Assembly: GCA_959347315.1 (NCBI GenBank)
Contig: OY365811.1
Span: forward strand, 43,244,991-43,308,990
Length of the DNA: 64,000 nucleotides
Source of the DNA: Bimastos eiseni
Lineage: Eukaryota; Annelida; Clitellata; Crassiclitellata; Lumbricidae
Reading direction: 5' to 3'
The stretch's first letter is position 1. Each line of letters starts with the position of its first letter. This document shows, piece by piece, positions 23,011 to 35,180 of this stretch. A program made the position numbers and the translations under genes. A model generated the notes under the pieces. The model saw only the letters and a list, made by a program, of their open reading frames with translations. It was not told where the DNA came from and made no database searches.

Positions 23011-25342
23011 CTGGGTCGCCGCTTGTCAGTGGACTGTAATCTTGACATGGTGCCCTGAAAAGCCACCGCATTGAAACGTTGGATCAATGCCGACAAGTTC
23101 TGGAAAAGGAAGTTTGTCTCTCGGGTGTCACCGGTAGTTGTCGAAAGTCGGCGTCCAGTCTCAGACAGAAAGGCGAGGCCCTCACTATTGAGGGGACCGA
23201 AGGTTTCTATAGCGATTGGAACAAAAGTGTATTTCTTCTCTAGCTCAGAATATTTTGTGTGTTTCCTTGTGACTGCTATCTCCGCCGCTCCTCCAGCTGT
23301 GGAAGCTGTTTCGGGGATATAGGAAGCGGCCACTGTGTCCACCACAGTTGCGTCCCAAAGTAAGGTCCGCCCCCCACTCCACGGTATCAGGGTCTGCCCG
23401 TCCGGTCTCTTTCCATCTAATCTGGAAAGACCTGACGGTTCCTTGACTGCTGGAATACCGGCTCTGTTGAGGCTGCGATGGATTAGGTCATTGATATTAC
23501 AGTGTCTTGCTTGACGGCCAAAGCCCAATGAACAGGACAGGCCATGTGCGCCTCTGGCTGAGACGAAGGCGCCGCATGCGCAGGTGTGCGGCTCACAGAT
23601 GGCCACCCCTAAACGTAGGCCGACCGCCACCCTCACGGTATCGTCCTCCAGTCTGAGATCGCGAGAAACGAGCGGGAGAGCGTATAGCCAGTCCGAGGCG
23701 TGTGGTGACTGCAAGACCCTTAGTCTCGCCTGGTCGTAGGGATCCTGTAGCTTTTCTTCTAGTGCAGACAGAACCGCGTTTAACAGCGGTCTGTCAAAGT
23801 GGGCTTGTTTATGGCCTGGCGTCGTCGGGGCAGAAGCTTTGGTAAGTTGAAGCCAGGTAGACATCGCCGAGTCGCATGCTGAGTCCGATTTCACCGCTGC
23901 TGATTCTAAGATGAGGGACTGGATCTGGAGAGTGCCCGCGGCTGAAGCCAAAAAGGCGGGAAGTGCCAGTGAGGACGCCCTCCTAATTCCCAGTCCTCCC
24001 ATCCTGATCGGGAGAGTGGCCTGACTCCATTGGTCATCGGTCATCGAAATGTTGAAGATTCGCTCGATCCCTCCTCGCAGCAGATCGTCGTAAGCCCATA
24101 GACGCGGGTGATCGTGGCAAGGGGTGCATCTCAATAAATGCATGAGTTTAGGCGAGCCGATCGAATGTCTAAGGATCAGTAGAGCGTCTTGTCTAGCGAT
24201 TAGTTGCAACCTGTCGAGGGCAATTCCGAGGTCGGCCACAGAGGTATCGATGGCTGAAAGCAGGGCATCCGTCGTGGAAAGCGGAGCCCCTAGGAGCACG
24301 GCCGATGATGCATTGACTCGGGCGAACTGTCCTAGGAAGCCTTGACTAACGTCGTTGATATGGGCGTCGGAAGATATGAGTTCGCATTTTTTGCGGTTGA
24401 GCTTGAGGCCTAGTTGCAGACATCCCTCTTCGATCGAGTTAACATCCGCCTCCACCACCTTAGGATCTCCGCCCAAGGTGAGGTCGTCGAGGTATCCAAA
24501 GGCCAATGGCGAAAGCAGGTGGTTAAGGATCGGCTGTAGCGGTAGGCAGAAAAGGAGAGGTCCCAAGGGATCGCCCTGTTGCGAACCTTCTTGCAATTGT
24601 ATCGTGAATCTCCCGAATTTCAGAGATGTCGCCTGAGCGTAGGCAAGATGGCAATATGCGGATAAATCAGGAATGAGTTCGTCCACTGATGCGAGCATGA
24701 AATCTCGGTGCAAGCTATTGAAAGCGTTCGAGATGTCAAGCTTCACCATTATTGAATTCGTGTCCATGCTGGTCAGGAATCGTCTAGCGGCGTGGGTTGC
24801 CGCCTCGCAGCCTCCGGGAACGCCAGCTCCCAGTTGTTTAGGGGTTAGGTACGGCGTGACACGTGGGACGGCGTATGCGTTGGCGCATTTAGATGCGAGT
24901 CGACGCCACACGTATCCAATGACTATTGGTCTTAGACCACCACAGCTTTTACGGAGGGCGAAAAGAGTACCTCCGAATAAGATGGGCCGTATCTCTTGAG
25001 GGCAGATGCCGGCCAGTAGTAGATTGATAAGAGCAGTCGTCGCTCTCAGCAGCCCAGGTCCCGCGTCTGGATCTCCAATCAGTTCCGCCACGTGTTGGGG
25101 GCGCAGCCCATCAGGGCCGCCGGACGACCCCATCGGGAAAGAGCGCATCATTGTGCGAATCTCCAGCTCTGTCGCCTGGAAGGGTGCGCTTGAGGTCGAT
25201 CGAAGGATGGCTGGGCGGTCACGCGGCGGGGCAGGATGTTTTTGGCACAGAAGTTCCAGTGTCTCTTCATTAATCGGCGCTGGGGCGTCGCCAGAAGAAA
25301 GTATGCGAGCTGCCGCACTAATGTTTCCATCCTCCAATTTGC

Positions 25343-25343
<1 letters not shown>
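23007..25343 (-). mobile_element. RLE non-LTR retrotransposon, element C, intact 776-codon RT-endonuclease ORF
   Basis: The minus-strand frame is open across the whole element. Landmarks (residues counted from 25337): pre-RT block 1-15; SFPMGSSGGPDGLRPQH 66-82; RT motif A VKLDISNAFNSL with Asp201; motif B GSQQGDPLGP 251-260; catalytic YLDD 282-285; zinc motif C586, C588, H598, C602; endonuclease KRPDG with Asp646 and WDAT with Asp662; and the C-terminal FVPIAIE...QRFNAVAF domain. PD followed by D at this distance downstream of a CCHC motif is the layout of R2/R4-type restriction-like endonucleases. The 5' end lies at the AAT repeat, and the N-terminal region seen in element B is missing. There is no in-frame ATG at the start, so it is 5'-truncated but otherwise undamaged and probably young. 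Confidence 0.92.
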
Positions 25344-25429
<86 letters not shown>

Positions 25430-25440
25430 CATTAGCATTA
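25344..25440. repeat. (ATT)n microsatellite, right edge of cluster
   Basis: About 28 ATT units directly at the 5' boundary of element C. Confidence 0.97.
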
Positions 25441-25689
25441 CCATTATCGCCATCGTCATCACTATAACCTTCATAGTCATGGTGGCACTACATGAGATCG
25501 GTCGGACTGTGACGCAATTGTTTTGTCTGCTTCGTATGTTACATTACGCTCCATAAATTGTTAAAATTCGCGAAAGACAATGATGAGAAATCTGGTAGCT
25601 CTTACTTTCCCCATAAAAGATAGATTAGTGAAGAATGTATATGTTGACCCACAGGCAATATCTGGGATATAAGAAACCAAGGATTTTGT

Positions 25690-25860
25690 AAGATGCCTTC
25701 GCAATATGGCACTGCTGTACAGCGAGCAGTGTATCAAAATACATAAGCCCTAACCCTAACCCCAACCCTAATCCTAAGTCTGGGATGTTACAAATTGCCT
25801 AAAGACAATTATCTTTGTTATCAAACAACGTCGTTAATCTAAATTTACCCTCATATGTTA
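25690..25860 (-). repeat. Diverged family-1 copy containing a telomere-like motif
   Basis: GGCACTGCTGTACAGC at one end and TTTGTTATCAAACAACGTCG at the other are the reverse-oriented ends of family 1. Between them, 25747-25777 reads as CCCTAA-type units with small errors. Confidence 0.6.
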
Positions 25861-26019
25861 TATGCTATGCAAATCCTTAGATACGTTACATAATTATCTC
25901 TTTTCAGGTTTTTACACACCTTGTTTATGTGTTACAGTCGACCTACAAATTAAATATCTCTTCTTTTACTTCACACCTCATTAAGCTCTGCTTGAAATGA
26001 AGCTCTGTTTAAAATGAAA

Positions 26020-26375
26020 CACTGCTTGCTGTACAGCAGTGCCAGTCCCAAGCCTCAATAAAAGAGGAGGACGACGCTAAAGATCTATGTTATCACACAG
26101 TGTGGTTAAACTGCAACAATCCAACCAACCAAGTTTGGTTCGTATTTTGTTAAATGAAAAAGTGGCAAAATGGCCATCAAAATAACTTCTATGGCAAATA
26201 AAAATAAAGAAATGAAAGCAGGAAAGAACCGAAAGGGACAAGAAGGAGTCTTCATGCCATTCGCTTCATTCGCTATCTCACAGTGCCAGTCCTAAGTCTG
26301 GATAAAGGAGGGTGGCGATGCCAACCAATGATCTCCGATATCAAACAGTGTCGTTAAACTGCAATTGCAACTGCC
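26020..26375 (-). repeat. Two family-1 copies in reverse orientation
   Basis: 26030-26110 and 26280-26370 carry CAGTGCCAGTCC(C/T)AAG, GGAGG(A/G)(C/T)G, TATCA(C/A)ACAGTGT and GTTAAACTGCAA, the reverse complement of the family core. Confidence 0.8.
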
Positions 26376-26689
26376 ACCACTTTCTCTCTTTTTGCCATCG
26401 GTGGCGGTTAACTACAATTAATACTATACAAACAGTCGTTTTATACAATCCTATGCGACATAGGAAACAAATAAAAAGCTACAGTACATGTATATCAACA
26501 TGTTCACATTTGAATTTACTAATTATGAACTCTATGCCGCTCTAGCATGTTTGACTTATCGATTCAAATAGGAACAGCGTCAGTCATCTCATCGACTAGT
26601 AACCAATGCGTTTGTCAGAGTAATACCTGCCGGTGTGGGAAAATAGTACCCTGTCTGGAGTATGTTACGATTTGACTAATTTTTAGTTG

Positions 26690-26935
26690 ATTAGTTTAAC
26701 GGTACTATGTGTGATAACAAAGATAATTGGCAGTTTAACCACATCTTAGTGACGTCTTCAGTAATTGTTACATTTCAGTTTAATTTCATAGTTTTAATCC
26801 TTTATCTTTATGTTGTCTTTCTTTCTTTTGTCTTTCTGTTTTCTTTCTTCCTTTTCTGTTGTTCCATTTCTGCAAGACTGGTTGCTGAGACAGCAATATT
26901 CGACATATGGTTGTTGTAGATATTTCATATCACAT
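26690..26935 (+). repeat. Interspersed repeat family 2, copy 2
   Basis: Begins with TTTAACGGTACTATGTGTGA and ends with TTCGACATATGGTTGTTGTA followed by GATATTT. It is the longest of three copies, and its start links it to the core of family 1. Confidence 0.85.
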
Positions 26936-27065
26936 AGTAACTCTTATTAATAACTTTATGACTGCTGACAGCTTATATCGCATGACATGATTACGTTTTA
27001 AAGGTATCTCTGATATCACGAACACGTCTATGAGCGCATCAAACAGTTTTATCTATCTTGGTCTG

Positions 27066-27087
27066 TCGAAATATATATTATATATAT

Positions 27088-27146
<59 letters not shown>

Positions 27147-27246
27147 GCGTATGCACAACGCACCGAGGCATTTAACAGCAAGTTCATAAGCAAAATGTAA
27201 TGTTGGAAGGGCACCAGGAAAACGAGTTATTACGCAGTCATTTATG

Positions 27247-27302
<56 letters not shown>
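27066..27302. repeat. (TTTA)n and (TA)n microsatellites
   Basis: TTTA units at about 27087-27146 and TA runs at 27246-27302, with unique sequence between. Confidence 0.95.
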
Positions 27303-27339
27303 CATGCTGTTTATCTGTCGGTCATGTTATGTTCACGGA

Positions 27340-27700
27340 CCAACAGACAAACAGACAAACAAACAGACAGTCGGACGGATGGATGGACGGACGGACGAGC
27401 GGATATACGGACCGGCAGACACGCACAGACATACAAACAGAAAGAGAGTGACATACAGTGACATACGCTCTGACAGAGAGACAGACAGACAGACAGACAG
27501 ATAGAGAGGGGAGAGAAAGAAATAGAGACAGACAGAGAGAGCAAGGAAGAGAGACAGACAGACGGAGATTGATATAGAGAGAGACAGACAGACAGAGAGG
27601 GGGAGAAAGGGGAGGGAGAGAAGGAGACAGAGACAAAGAGAGAGACAGACAGACAGAGAGAGGGGAGAGAGAGACAAACGGAAAGCCAGTACAGAGTAAT
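27340..27700. repeat. CAGA/GGAC/GA compound microsatellite
   Basis: Purine-rich CAGACAGA and GAGAGG tract. Minus-strand Leu/Ser/Cys frames here are artefacts. Confidence 0.9.
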
Positions 27701-27794
27701 AACACAGAGGAGGCATCAAGCGAAAGAAACATGAAAGAAGCTACGCAATGAATGACCATCTGCCTCTCTATGATTGGTCGCTTATCAGTGAACC

Positions 27795-28070
27795 GTTTCC
27801 GGTGGCACGTGACTTCCGTTCTCAAGCGAGCGCCGACGTCCGCATAAGAACTGTACGGCCGTGACCCGAACCGCCATTTATAGACGACCGTTGTGTTAAG
27901 CGCGCGGACGCCGTCCCAAGGCCCCTCACGACCAAAACAACGTTGTGTTCAGATAAACGGACAACGGAAGGAGGAGGGGAGGAGCAAACGGAGTCACGTG
28001 TCGTTAACCAAGAACCCTGGCGACATCTAGAGTCCTGTGCCCCGTTGCCATGGTAATCGTTGGATCGATT
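27795..28070. promoter_or_regulatory. CpG-rich intronic segment with promoter-like motifs
   Basis: Compared with its surroundings this segment is CpG-dense. It contains CACGTGAC (E-box-like), GACTTCCG (ETS-like), AAGCGCGCGG and CCGCCATTTATAG (YY1- or TATA-like). It lies about 1.6 kb before the Ig2 exon. No first exon is visible, so this is only a candidate. Confidence 0.3.
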
Positions 28071-28079
28071 ATACGAACG

Positions 28080-28425
28080 AACGAGCGAATGAATGAATGA
28101 ACGAGCGAATGAATGAATGAATGAATAAACGAATGGTTTATATGGATTAGTAGACAAACAAATATATGGAAAGATGAAGAATGTATAATACAGTATATCA
28201 ATCACATTTCAGTGTCAACTTGACCACAAGTTTGATAAATAGTAACAGCAACAGCAATAATAATAATTATAGTAATATTGATAATGATGATACTGATACT
28301 AATGCTGATACCGTTATTAATAATGATAATGAAAATGAAAATAATGATGATGATGATGATGATGATGACGATGACGATGACGATGATGATGATGATGATG
28401 ATGATGACGGAGCGTTAATCTACTT
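28080..28425. repeat. GAAT and GAT microsatellites
   Basis: GAATGAAT/GAACGAGC units at 28070-28125 and AAT then GAT/GAC units at 28230-28415. Confidence 0.9.
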
Positions 28426-29679
28426 GTCTTAAAGTATTTAGTATTTAAATCGTATACTGTAACTTCTGCAAGTAATTTATAGTGTGATATTCTCCGGCCA
28501 AAGCCAATGGCTACCCTCGCAAAAGTTCAGACTGGCCGGTAAAACTGTTTCTGGACCATTATTAAGATTAGTATTCTTCAGCAAAAATTTTATGATTTAA
28601 GCGTGGTGTTCCGTTTTAGCGTCTTAATAGATTGAATTGTTTATAAAAAAAGAGCGTCGATTTTGTTCTTGGTCTTGGTCTCGGACCGCCCGGTCTTGGT
28701 CTTGGTCTCAGACCACCCGGTCTCGAGGTTTTGGTTTCGTGCCAAACACTGGAACGTATGCATTTTATTCGTTCTTTGTCTTAACTCTTTTAACTGAGTT
28801 TGGGATATCATTCATATTATTTTGAGCCACTCTTTTTACAATATAGTCTAATTAATTTCCGCAGTACTGTCACCTTGAACTTAAACACCGTTTCATGGGA
28901 TTCTATCGAGATAATAAATAACAATATCGTAGTATGCATCATTCTACGTGTGAGCAATAGGCTTACATTCATTTCAACTGGTACGAGAGGTTCGAATCTC
29001 GAAGATATATTTATGGCAGTGCTAGTGCAAGTACTGGAAAGGAAAGAGGGTGACGTCTTGCTGTGCTGGAGGCAATCAATCAATTTCAATTATTAAAAAT
29101 TATACGTAAAAAGACACAACCAATTGTCACGTCGTTTTGATGCCTAAGCTTAGATTAGATTAGGTAGATACTTTTATCACTGGGCCTGAAATATCGGTTA
29201 TCATCTCTCCGTGTGATGAAAAACTTCTACTGCCACCTACTGAACTAAGCAGAAATAAGATGTTGTTCCGTCATCTAGCGAATGGATAAGCAACTCGTAT
29301 GGAGATCTCGTTGGTCCAATAAAGTGGACGAGTTTGTGGTTAAAGATCCTTTGATGCCCTGCGTTATTACATCTATGTTTAGCCATTAATACTAGAGTCA
29401 TCTCAAGTCATCATCCGATTGAAATGATTACGACAGCAATGACGACACTGTGGATGATGAATCGATGATGATGACGATGACGATAATGATGATGACGTAG
29501 TAGTTGACAATCATGACACAGTGATGACGTTGTAGTTGCTAAGCATGACACAATGATGATGATGATATTATTTTTACTAATCATAGGAATAATGATGATG
29601 TAGTAGTTGTTAATCATGACAAAAATGATGGCGTTGTTGTTGGTAATGATTTTAGCGTCATAATTCGTTATTGTTGTAG
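28426..29679. other. Gene-free intronic stretch
   Basis: Holds a 34-bp imperfect tandem repeat (GGTCTTGGTCTTGGTCTC plus GGACC) at 28665-28735 and GAT/GTAGTTG-rich DNA at 29450-29660, ahead of the Ig2 acceptor. Otherwise nothing recognised. Confidence 0.5.
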
Positions 29680-29952
29680 CTCCTCCAACGTTACTCGAGG
29701 TGTCTCCTGATTTCATCGTCCTTCGAGAGGGTGATGACCTTGACCTCATCTGCAAGGGCGAAGGCACTCCCCCACCAATCGTTTCATGGACTAAGGACGG
29801 ACGATACCTCATCCCCTCAGAGCGACTGAACATCACTCAGGACAGGGTGACAACAACGACCCCCGTTCTATCCACGGATGGAGGACTCTACATGTGTACC
29901 CTTAAGAACCTCGCTGGACACGTGACCTACGTTATCAAGGTCGTTGTTGAAG
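29680..29952 (+). CDS. IGSF9/turtle-like receptor, Ig2 exon
   Basis: Encodes the second Ig domain (91 codons, phase 1 in and out). The acceptor is TATTGTTGTAG|CTCCTCC and the donor GAAG|GTCGG, which is weak but phase-consistent. Ig landmarks are DLICKGEGTPPPIVSWTKDG (first Cys and the Trp) and GLYMCTLKN (second Cys). It aligns with the VTLRC...PHVTWK...GVYTCQAS stretch of IGSF9. Preceded by a 19.5-kb intron filled with retroelements. Confidence 0.93.
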
Positions 29953-30099
29953 GTCGGCCGCTATATTATATGACGCTGCAAAAATTACTTTCTGTTGCTG
30001 CGGTTCATTTGTAATTTGACGAGATAATAGTTATTGTGTAACTGAAAACAACATTTTTCAAATGCGTTAAATTTGAGAAACTGTAACGAAGTCAATGAT

Positions 30100-30774
30100 A
30101 TTTCGATGTGACTGGGAAAGTTGCTGTAGCTGTATTATCATTGTCATTACAGCAATTACTACTTCTACTATTACTACATGACAACTTCCTGTAATGTATA
30201 GGGTAGTATATAGCCGTAGTAATAATAGGAATATTAACCAATGAAAATATGATAATAGTAATAATAATTAACACTACTAATTAATGACTAACACTGACGA
30301 TTGTAATAATAGCAATAATAATTGTAATGCTGGTAATCAAATCAGAAATAACACTAACAACAACAACATTAATAATAAAAATAATAAATAATAATAATAG
30401 TAATAATAATAACAAAACAAGTTATAACCAAACATTGATATCAGAGCCAATAACAGCAGCAATAATAATAATAGCTTATAATAATAGCTTATAATAATAG
30501 CTTATAATAATAGCTTATAATAATAGCTTATAATAATAGCTTATAATAATAGCTTATAATAATAGCTTATAATAATAGCTTATAATAATAGCTTATAATA
30601 ATAGCTTATACTTATTAATAACCGTCATCTTCATCAACGTCAATGTCATTATCGTCCCTTAGCCCTCTTACTCACCCTCATCACTAAACGTAGTCATCGT
30701 CGTCGTCATCATCGCCACACCACACCCCCCATTGTCACTAATATTGGGCTGTTTGTTTTCCCTCCCTCTGCCAG
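30100..30774. repeat. AAT-rich intron with a 13-bp tandem repeat
   Basis: From 30470 to 30612 the unit TAGCTTATAATAA is repeated about ten times almost perfectly. The surrounding sequence is AAT-rich. Confidence 0.9.
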
Positions 30775-31062
30775 GCAGCGCTTACATCATGATCCCTCCA
30801 TCCAACACGACGATCCTACAGGGTTCAAGGGTCAAGTTGACCTGTCAATCAGACGGTTACCCTAGCAACATCTCCTACCAGTGGTACCACAATGCAACGG
30901 ACATCCGGCTCATACCGGAACTGCTCAAGCGCGCCGCCATCTATCCTGACGGCACCCTCGTCATCGCTGACGTCACGAGGCTTGACGCCGGAAGTTACAT
31001 GTGCCGGCCTTCGAATGGAATGGGACGAGCGCCGGAAGCAGAGGCCTATCTAAACGTCACCT
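30775..31062 (+). CDS. IGSF9/turtle-like receptor, Ig3 exon
   Basis: Third Ig domain, 96 codons, phase 1 at both ends. The acceptor is CTCTGCCAG|GCAGC and the donor ACCT|GTGAGT. VKLTCQSDGYPSNISYQWYH and YPDGTLVIADV...AGSYMCRPSNGMG correspond to the IGSF9 third domain (SLACHAEAYPANLTYSWF...CYTCVPSNG). NIS and NAT are possible N-glycosylation sites. Confidence 0.95.
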
Positions 31063-31830
31063 GTGAGTATCTGGATGATTGGCCACGTGTCTGATTTACC
31101 TGTGATCTACTGGTTGACAGCTCACGTGATTGATTACCCGCGATTACCTGGTTGATTTCTTGACAATATTTCCGTTGTCTCTGGCTCTGAAAAGATCATC
31201 TGACTTGATTGAGTCATTTAAGAACTCTGACAATATTTGGTATCAACATTTCATACATTATTGTAATAGATAATTATCTACTAAAATTTAAATTAATACT
31301 ATTTGCCACTTTTTACAATATTTAAAATGACATTTGAAAAGAATTAGTTTAAGAATTATAACTAAAGTAAAAAAGCAACAGAGAACATAATTATTAGTTT
31401 CCAAAGAGTACGTCACGACAACTACCACGGAATTGTCAGGACAGCAAAAATCACGAATTCGGTACAAAAAAATAAAGATAAAGGTTGCACTAACGATAGA
31501 AATTACGATAAAAATCACAATTTTATGTGATTGTCAATAGGCTAATTATAGCGCTCCTAATGAGTCAATGACACGTATTTTTTCTGATTCTATACAATGC
31601 TCGCGTTACCAATAGTGACGCAAATAGCGGCGCCATGCGATCGTTCTCTTAAGCATTTCCAGATGGAACACAAGGCGAGCTCTGGTCGGAGTGACGTCAC
31701 AAGAAGCGGAAATCGACAAGCTGCCAGAAACCAGAGTTAGAAGCGATTCGCTGACCGGATGTGATGCTTGCTTTGGGCGATAGGTGGCTTACGTGGGTTG
31801 GGTTCCGGAAGTGTTGATCGGGCAAGGAGA
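31063..31830. other. Gene-free intronic stretch
   Basis: AT-rich, then CpG-richer from 31615. No exon is seen. Confidence 0.5.
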
Positions 31831-31832
31831 GC

Positions 31833-31874
<42 letters not shown>

Positions 31875-32300
31875 CACCTGCTCGGTTGAACAGACGGAAT
31901 GTCCGTCTACGTGTGTTTATGCGTATCTACCTGTCTCTGTGAATATCCGTCTGTGTGTCTGTTTGTCTGTCCCTTTCTTTGTCCCTGGCATCCTTCCTGT
32001 GGGTCATTTCTCCCCCGTCAGAGGAGGAGGAGGAGCAGGAGAAGAAGGAGACGGAGGAGGAGGAGATGGAGGAGGAACATAAAGAGGAGGAGGAGGAGGA
32101 GAGGGGGAATGCGGAGGAATGGAGAATAGGAAGAGGAGGAAGAGAATCATGTAGAAGATAATTAACAGAAAGAGGAGTAGAAGGAGGAATAGAAGAAACA
32201 GGAGGAGAAGAAGTGACAGAAGCACGAAGAGGATGATGAATAGAAGGAGGAAGATGTGGAAGAGGAGGCTCTGAGCACGTGAGAATGTAATGAGGAGTAG
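31833..32300. repeat. CTGT microsatellite and GGA-rich purine tract
   Basis: Ten or so CTGT units at 31833-31873, then an AGG/GAA-rich tract at 32023-32270. Confidence 0.9.
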
Positions 32301-32407
32301 TAGATGGAAAGAAAGAACGATGATGATGATGGAGATGATGATTGACCGAGGAATCGTTCGACTCTGGATGACGTGAAATAAACACGTGACGGAATCAATA
32401 GGTGCCG

Positions 32408-32456
32408 ACCGGAAGCAATGGTCTGCGCATGCGCCGTGTAATCCGCGCCCTCTAGG
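32408..32456. promoter_or_regulatory. ETS + NRF1 + CTCF-like motif cluster
   Basis: ACCGGAAGC (32408-32416, ETS-like), the perfect palindrome TGCGCATGCGC (32424-32434, NRF1-like) and GCGCCCTCTAG (32445-32455, whose reverse complement fits the CTCF core SYAGRKGGCRS) lie within 50 bp. It sits in the intron 3 kb before the signal-peptide-like exon. Motif matches are seen in the sequence; function is inference. Confidence 0.35.
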
Positions 32457-32799
32457 GACGTCTTTGGAGAGTCGTCCATTCATTCATTTCGCAGCGTTGG
32501 TCTATGCGTTGACTGTGCGCTGGTCTGTATGCATGGATGTCTGTATATATGTGCCTGTATGTGTGTCTCTCTGTATCTCTGTGTTCGTCTGTTCTCTCTT
32601 TGTGTGGATATCTGTCCGTATGTTTCTCTGTCTGTCTGTTTACCCGTCTGTTGTTGCTTCTCAGTCGCTGTCTTTCTGTCTGTGTGTCCGTCTGTGTCTA
32701 TCTGTCAGTCAGTCTGCTTGTCTGTCTGTGTGTTTGTAGTTCTTCTCTGTCCTACTGTCCTAATATCGATTTTCGTTGTATGATCCGACCCTTCCCTAT

Positions 32800-33317
<518 letters not shown>

Positions 33318-33429
33318 TGTTCTTTGAGGAGGGATGGGCAGGAGGGTTGTAAGACCCATTTCCTCCTCCATTTCAGTCCATCCCAAAACCACTTCCAACA
33401 ACAATTGCCTCATAGAGATGTCGTGTCAA

Positions 33430-33735
33430 TGATATCTTCCCACTGCTCCTCCTCCTCCTGTTTCCATTCCTCCTCCTCCTCCTCTCCTCTCCTCCTCCTC
33501 CTCCTCTTATGTTTCCTGATTGCCTTCTTTGCATTCTTCACACTTCTTTGAGTGTGCATCTCAGCATTCTTTACATTCCTCTTCACGTGTTTCTTCTATA
33601 TAAGTGACCTTTGCATTCTTCGCCTTCTTCTTTATATCATTCACATTTCTCTTCGCACTCCTAAAAAGTTTCACTGCATTCTTTATTTTCCTCCTTGCAA
33701 TCTCCTTAGCATTCTTCACATTTTCCTTCGTCTCT
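33430..33735. repeat. CCT-rich tract and degenerate GCATTCTTCACATT minisatellite
   Basis: CTCCTC repeats to 33508, then about nine diverged copies of a unit like TTTGCATTCTTCACATTTCT. Confidence 0.65.
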
Positions 33736-34163
33736 GGTTGTTGCCATTAATATCAACCGTCGTTTTCAATATTTATTTCTTGTGACATCATTTAACCGGA
33801 TGTGACGTAGATATACAAACCGTGTTACATCCCGTCTGATTTATCACCCTGGCCGTGGTTTGGGTCTGGGTCGGTGGAGTCCCATACAACCCCATTTTGG
33901 GGTGTTGTTATCAAATAAGACAATTAGTCGGATTCGCTTTGGACTCCAGAGGAGAAAGGAGAGATGAGAGAGCAAGGAGAGAGATACGAACGGATAGAGG
34001 GACAGAAATAGCAAGACAGAGAGAAGGACAAACAGCAGACGCAATTAACGGATAATTGTTCCAGCGCCATCAGGAAGACGATGGACGATGAGGGGGCAGA
34101 CAGACAGACAGAGACAGACAGCCAGATAGGAAGGAAGAGACAGAGGGAGAGAGGGATAGAAAT

Positions 34164-34296
34164 GGAAGGAGACAGAGATGGGAGGAGATAGAGAAGGAAT
34201 CATACATTGGCAGTCAAGAGGGAGAGAGAGAAGCAGAGAGATATAGGCAGAGAGAGAGAGAGAGAGAGAGAGAGTGAGACAGAAGCAGAGAAACAA
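34164..34296 (+). repeat. Dispersed GA-rich segment, copy 1
   Basis: 78 bp (34164-34241) are identical to 39851-39928. The following GA tract and then TGAGACAGAAGCAGAGAAAC (34275 on) recur at 40068. The two copies differ only in the length and content of the microsatellite between. Confidence 0.9.
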
Positions 34297-34529
34297 AGTC
34301 AGATACAAAATAATACACAGAGACAGACAGCCACAGACCGAATGAGACAGAGATGTCTGGACCTGATGCGATTGTCCTCTGACCGTTTGAGGAGAATTGG
34401 TGCCGCAGTCTGAAATCGAAATTGCCGATGAGATACAGCGCCCACTAGCGACCGATCGACCGACCGAAGTACAAAGAAGGAGGAAACGAGTGAACGAACA
34501 TAGAACAGCCTAACGCACGCTCTGTAGCG

Positions 34530-35180
34530 ATTTCTCTTCAGCTTAAATGTGCACAGTCGAAATCTCTTCAGTAGAAATCTCTTCAGCCGAAATCTCTTTA
34601 GCTGAAATATCTTCTACTGAAATCTCTTCAGCTGAATTCTCTTGAGCTCTTTAATTGAGAACTCGTCAATTTGAGATCTCTCCGCTAAAATCTCGCCCGG
34701 CGAATTTCACCAGACGAGAATATCACCATACGAAAGCACATTAAACGAATTCTTTTCAGCAATTATCTTATAATCAGACACCTCTTCAGCTAAATTATTC
34801 TTCATCAGAAATAGCTTTGGCAGGAATCTTTCGGAGCAAATCAGCTTGGCTGAAATCCCTTCAGGAGGCAGTAGCAATTCCTTAAGTTAAGAAATATCCT
34901 AAGTTGAGAAAATCATCTTTACTGAACGATATATCCTCGGCTGAAGTGAATGTTAGCTGTTAAATGAAATCTCCTCTGTTGAAAGAAATTTCCTCTGTCG
35001 AAATAAATCTTATCAGCTGAAATAAAGTTCCTCAACCGAAACAAATTTTCTATGCTAAAGGAAATATTCTCTGCTGAATGAATTCTCCTCAGTTCTGCGA
35101 AATCTTCTCAGCTGAAAGAAATCTCCTCAACTGAAATAAATCTCCACATATCTGGAAAGTCTGCTCAGCAGAGAGAATTC
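34530..35180 (+). repeat. Degenerate minisatellite of GAAATCTCTTCAGCT
   Basis: Over 25 variants of a 14-25 bp unit: GAAATCTCTTCAGC, then longer forms such as GAAAGAAATCTCCTCAGCT. The unit lengthens and diverges left to right, as in an old array that grew stepwise. Confidence 0.75.

Noticed and set aside
30470..30612. CRISPR-like array
   Set aside because: A 13-bp repeat without unique spacers, in an animal intron. It is a minisatellite.
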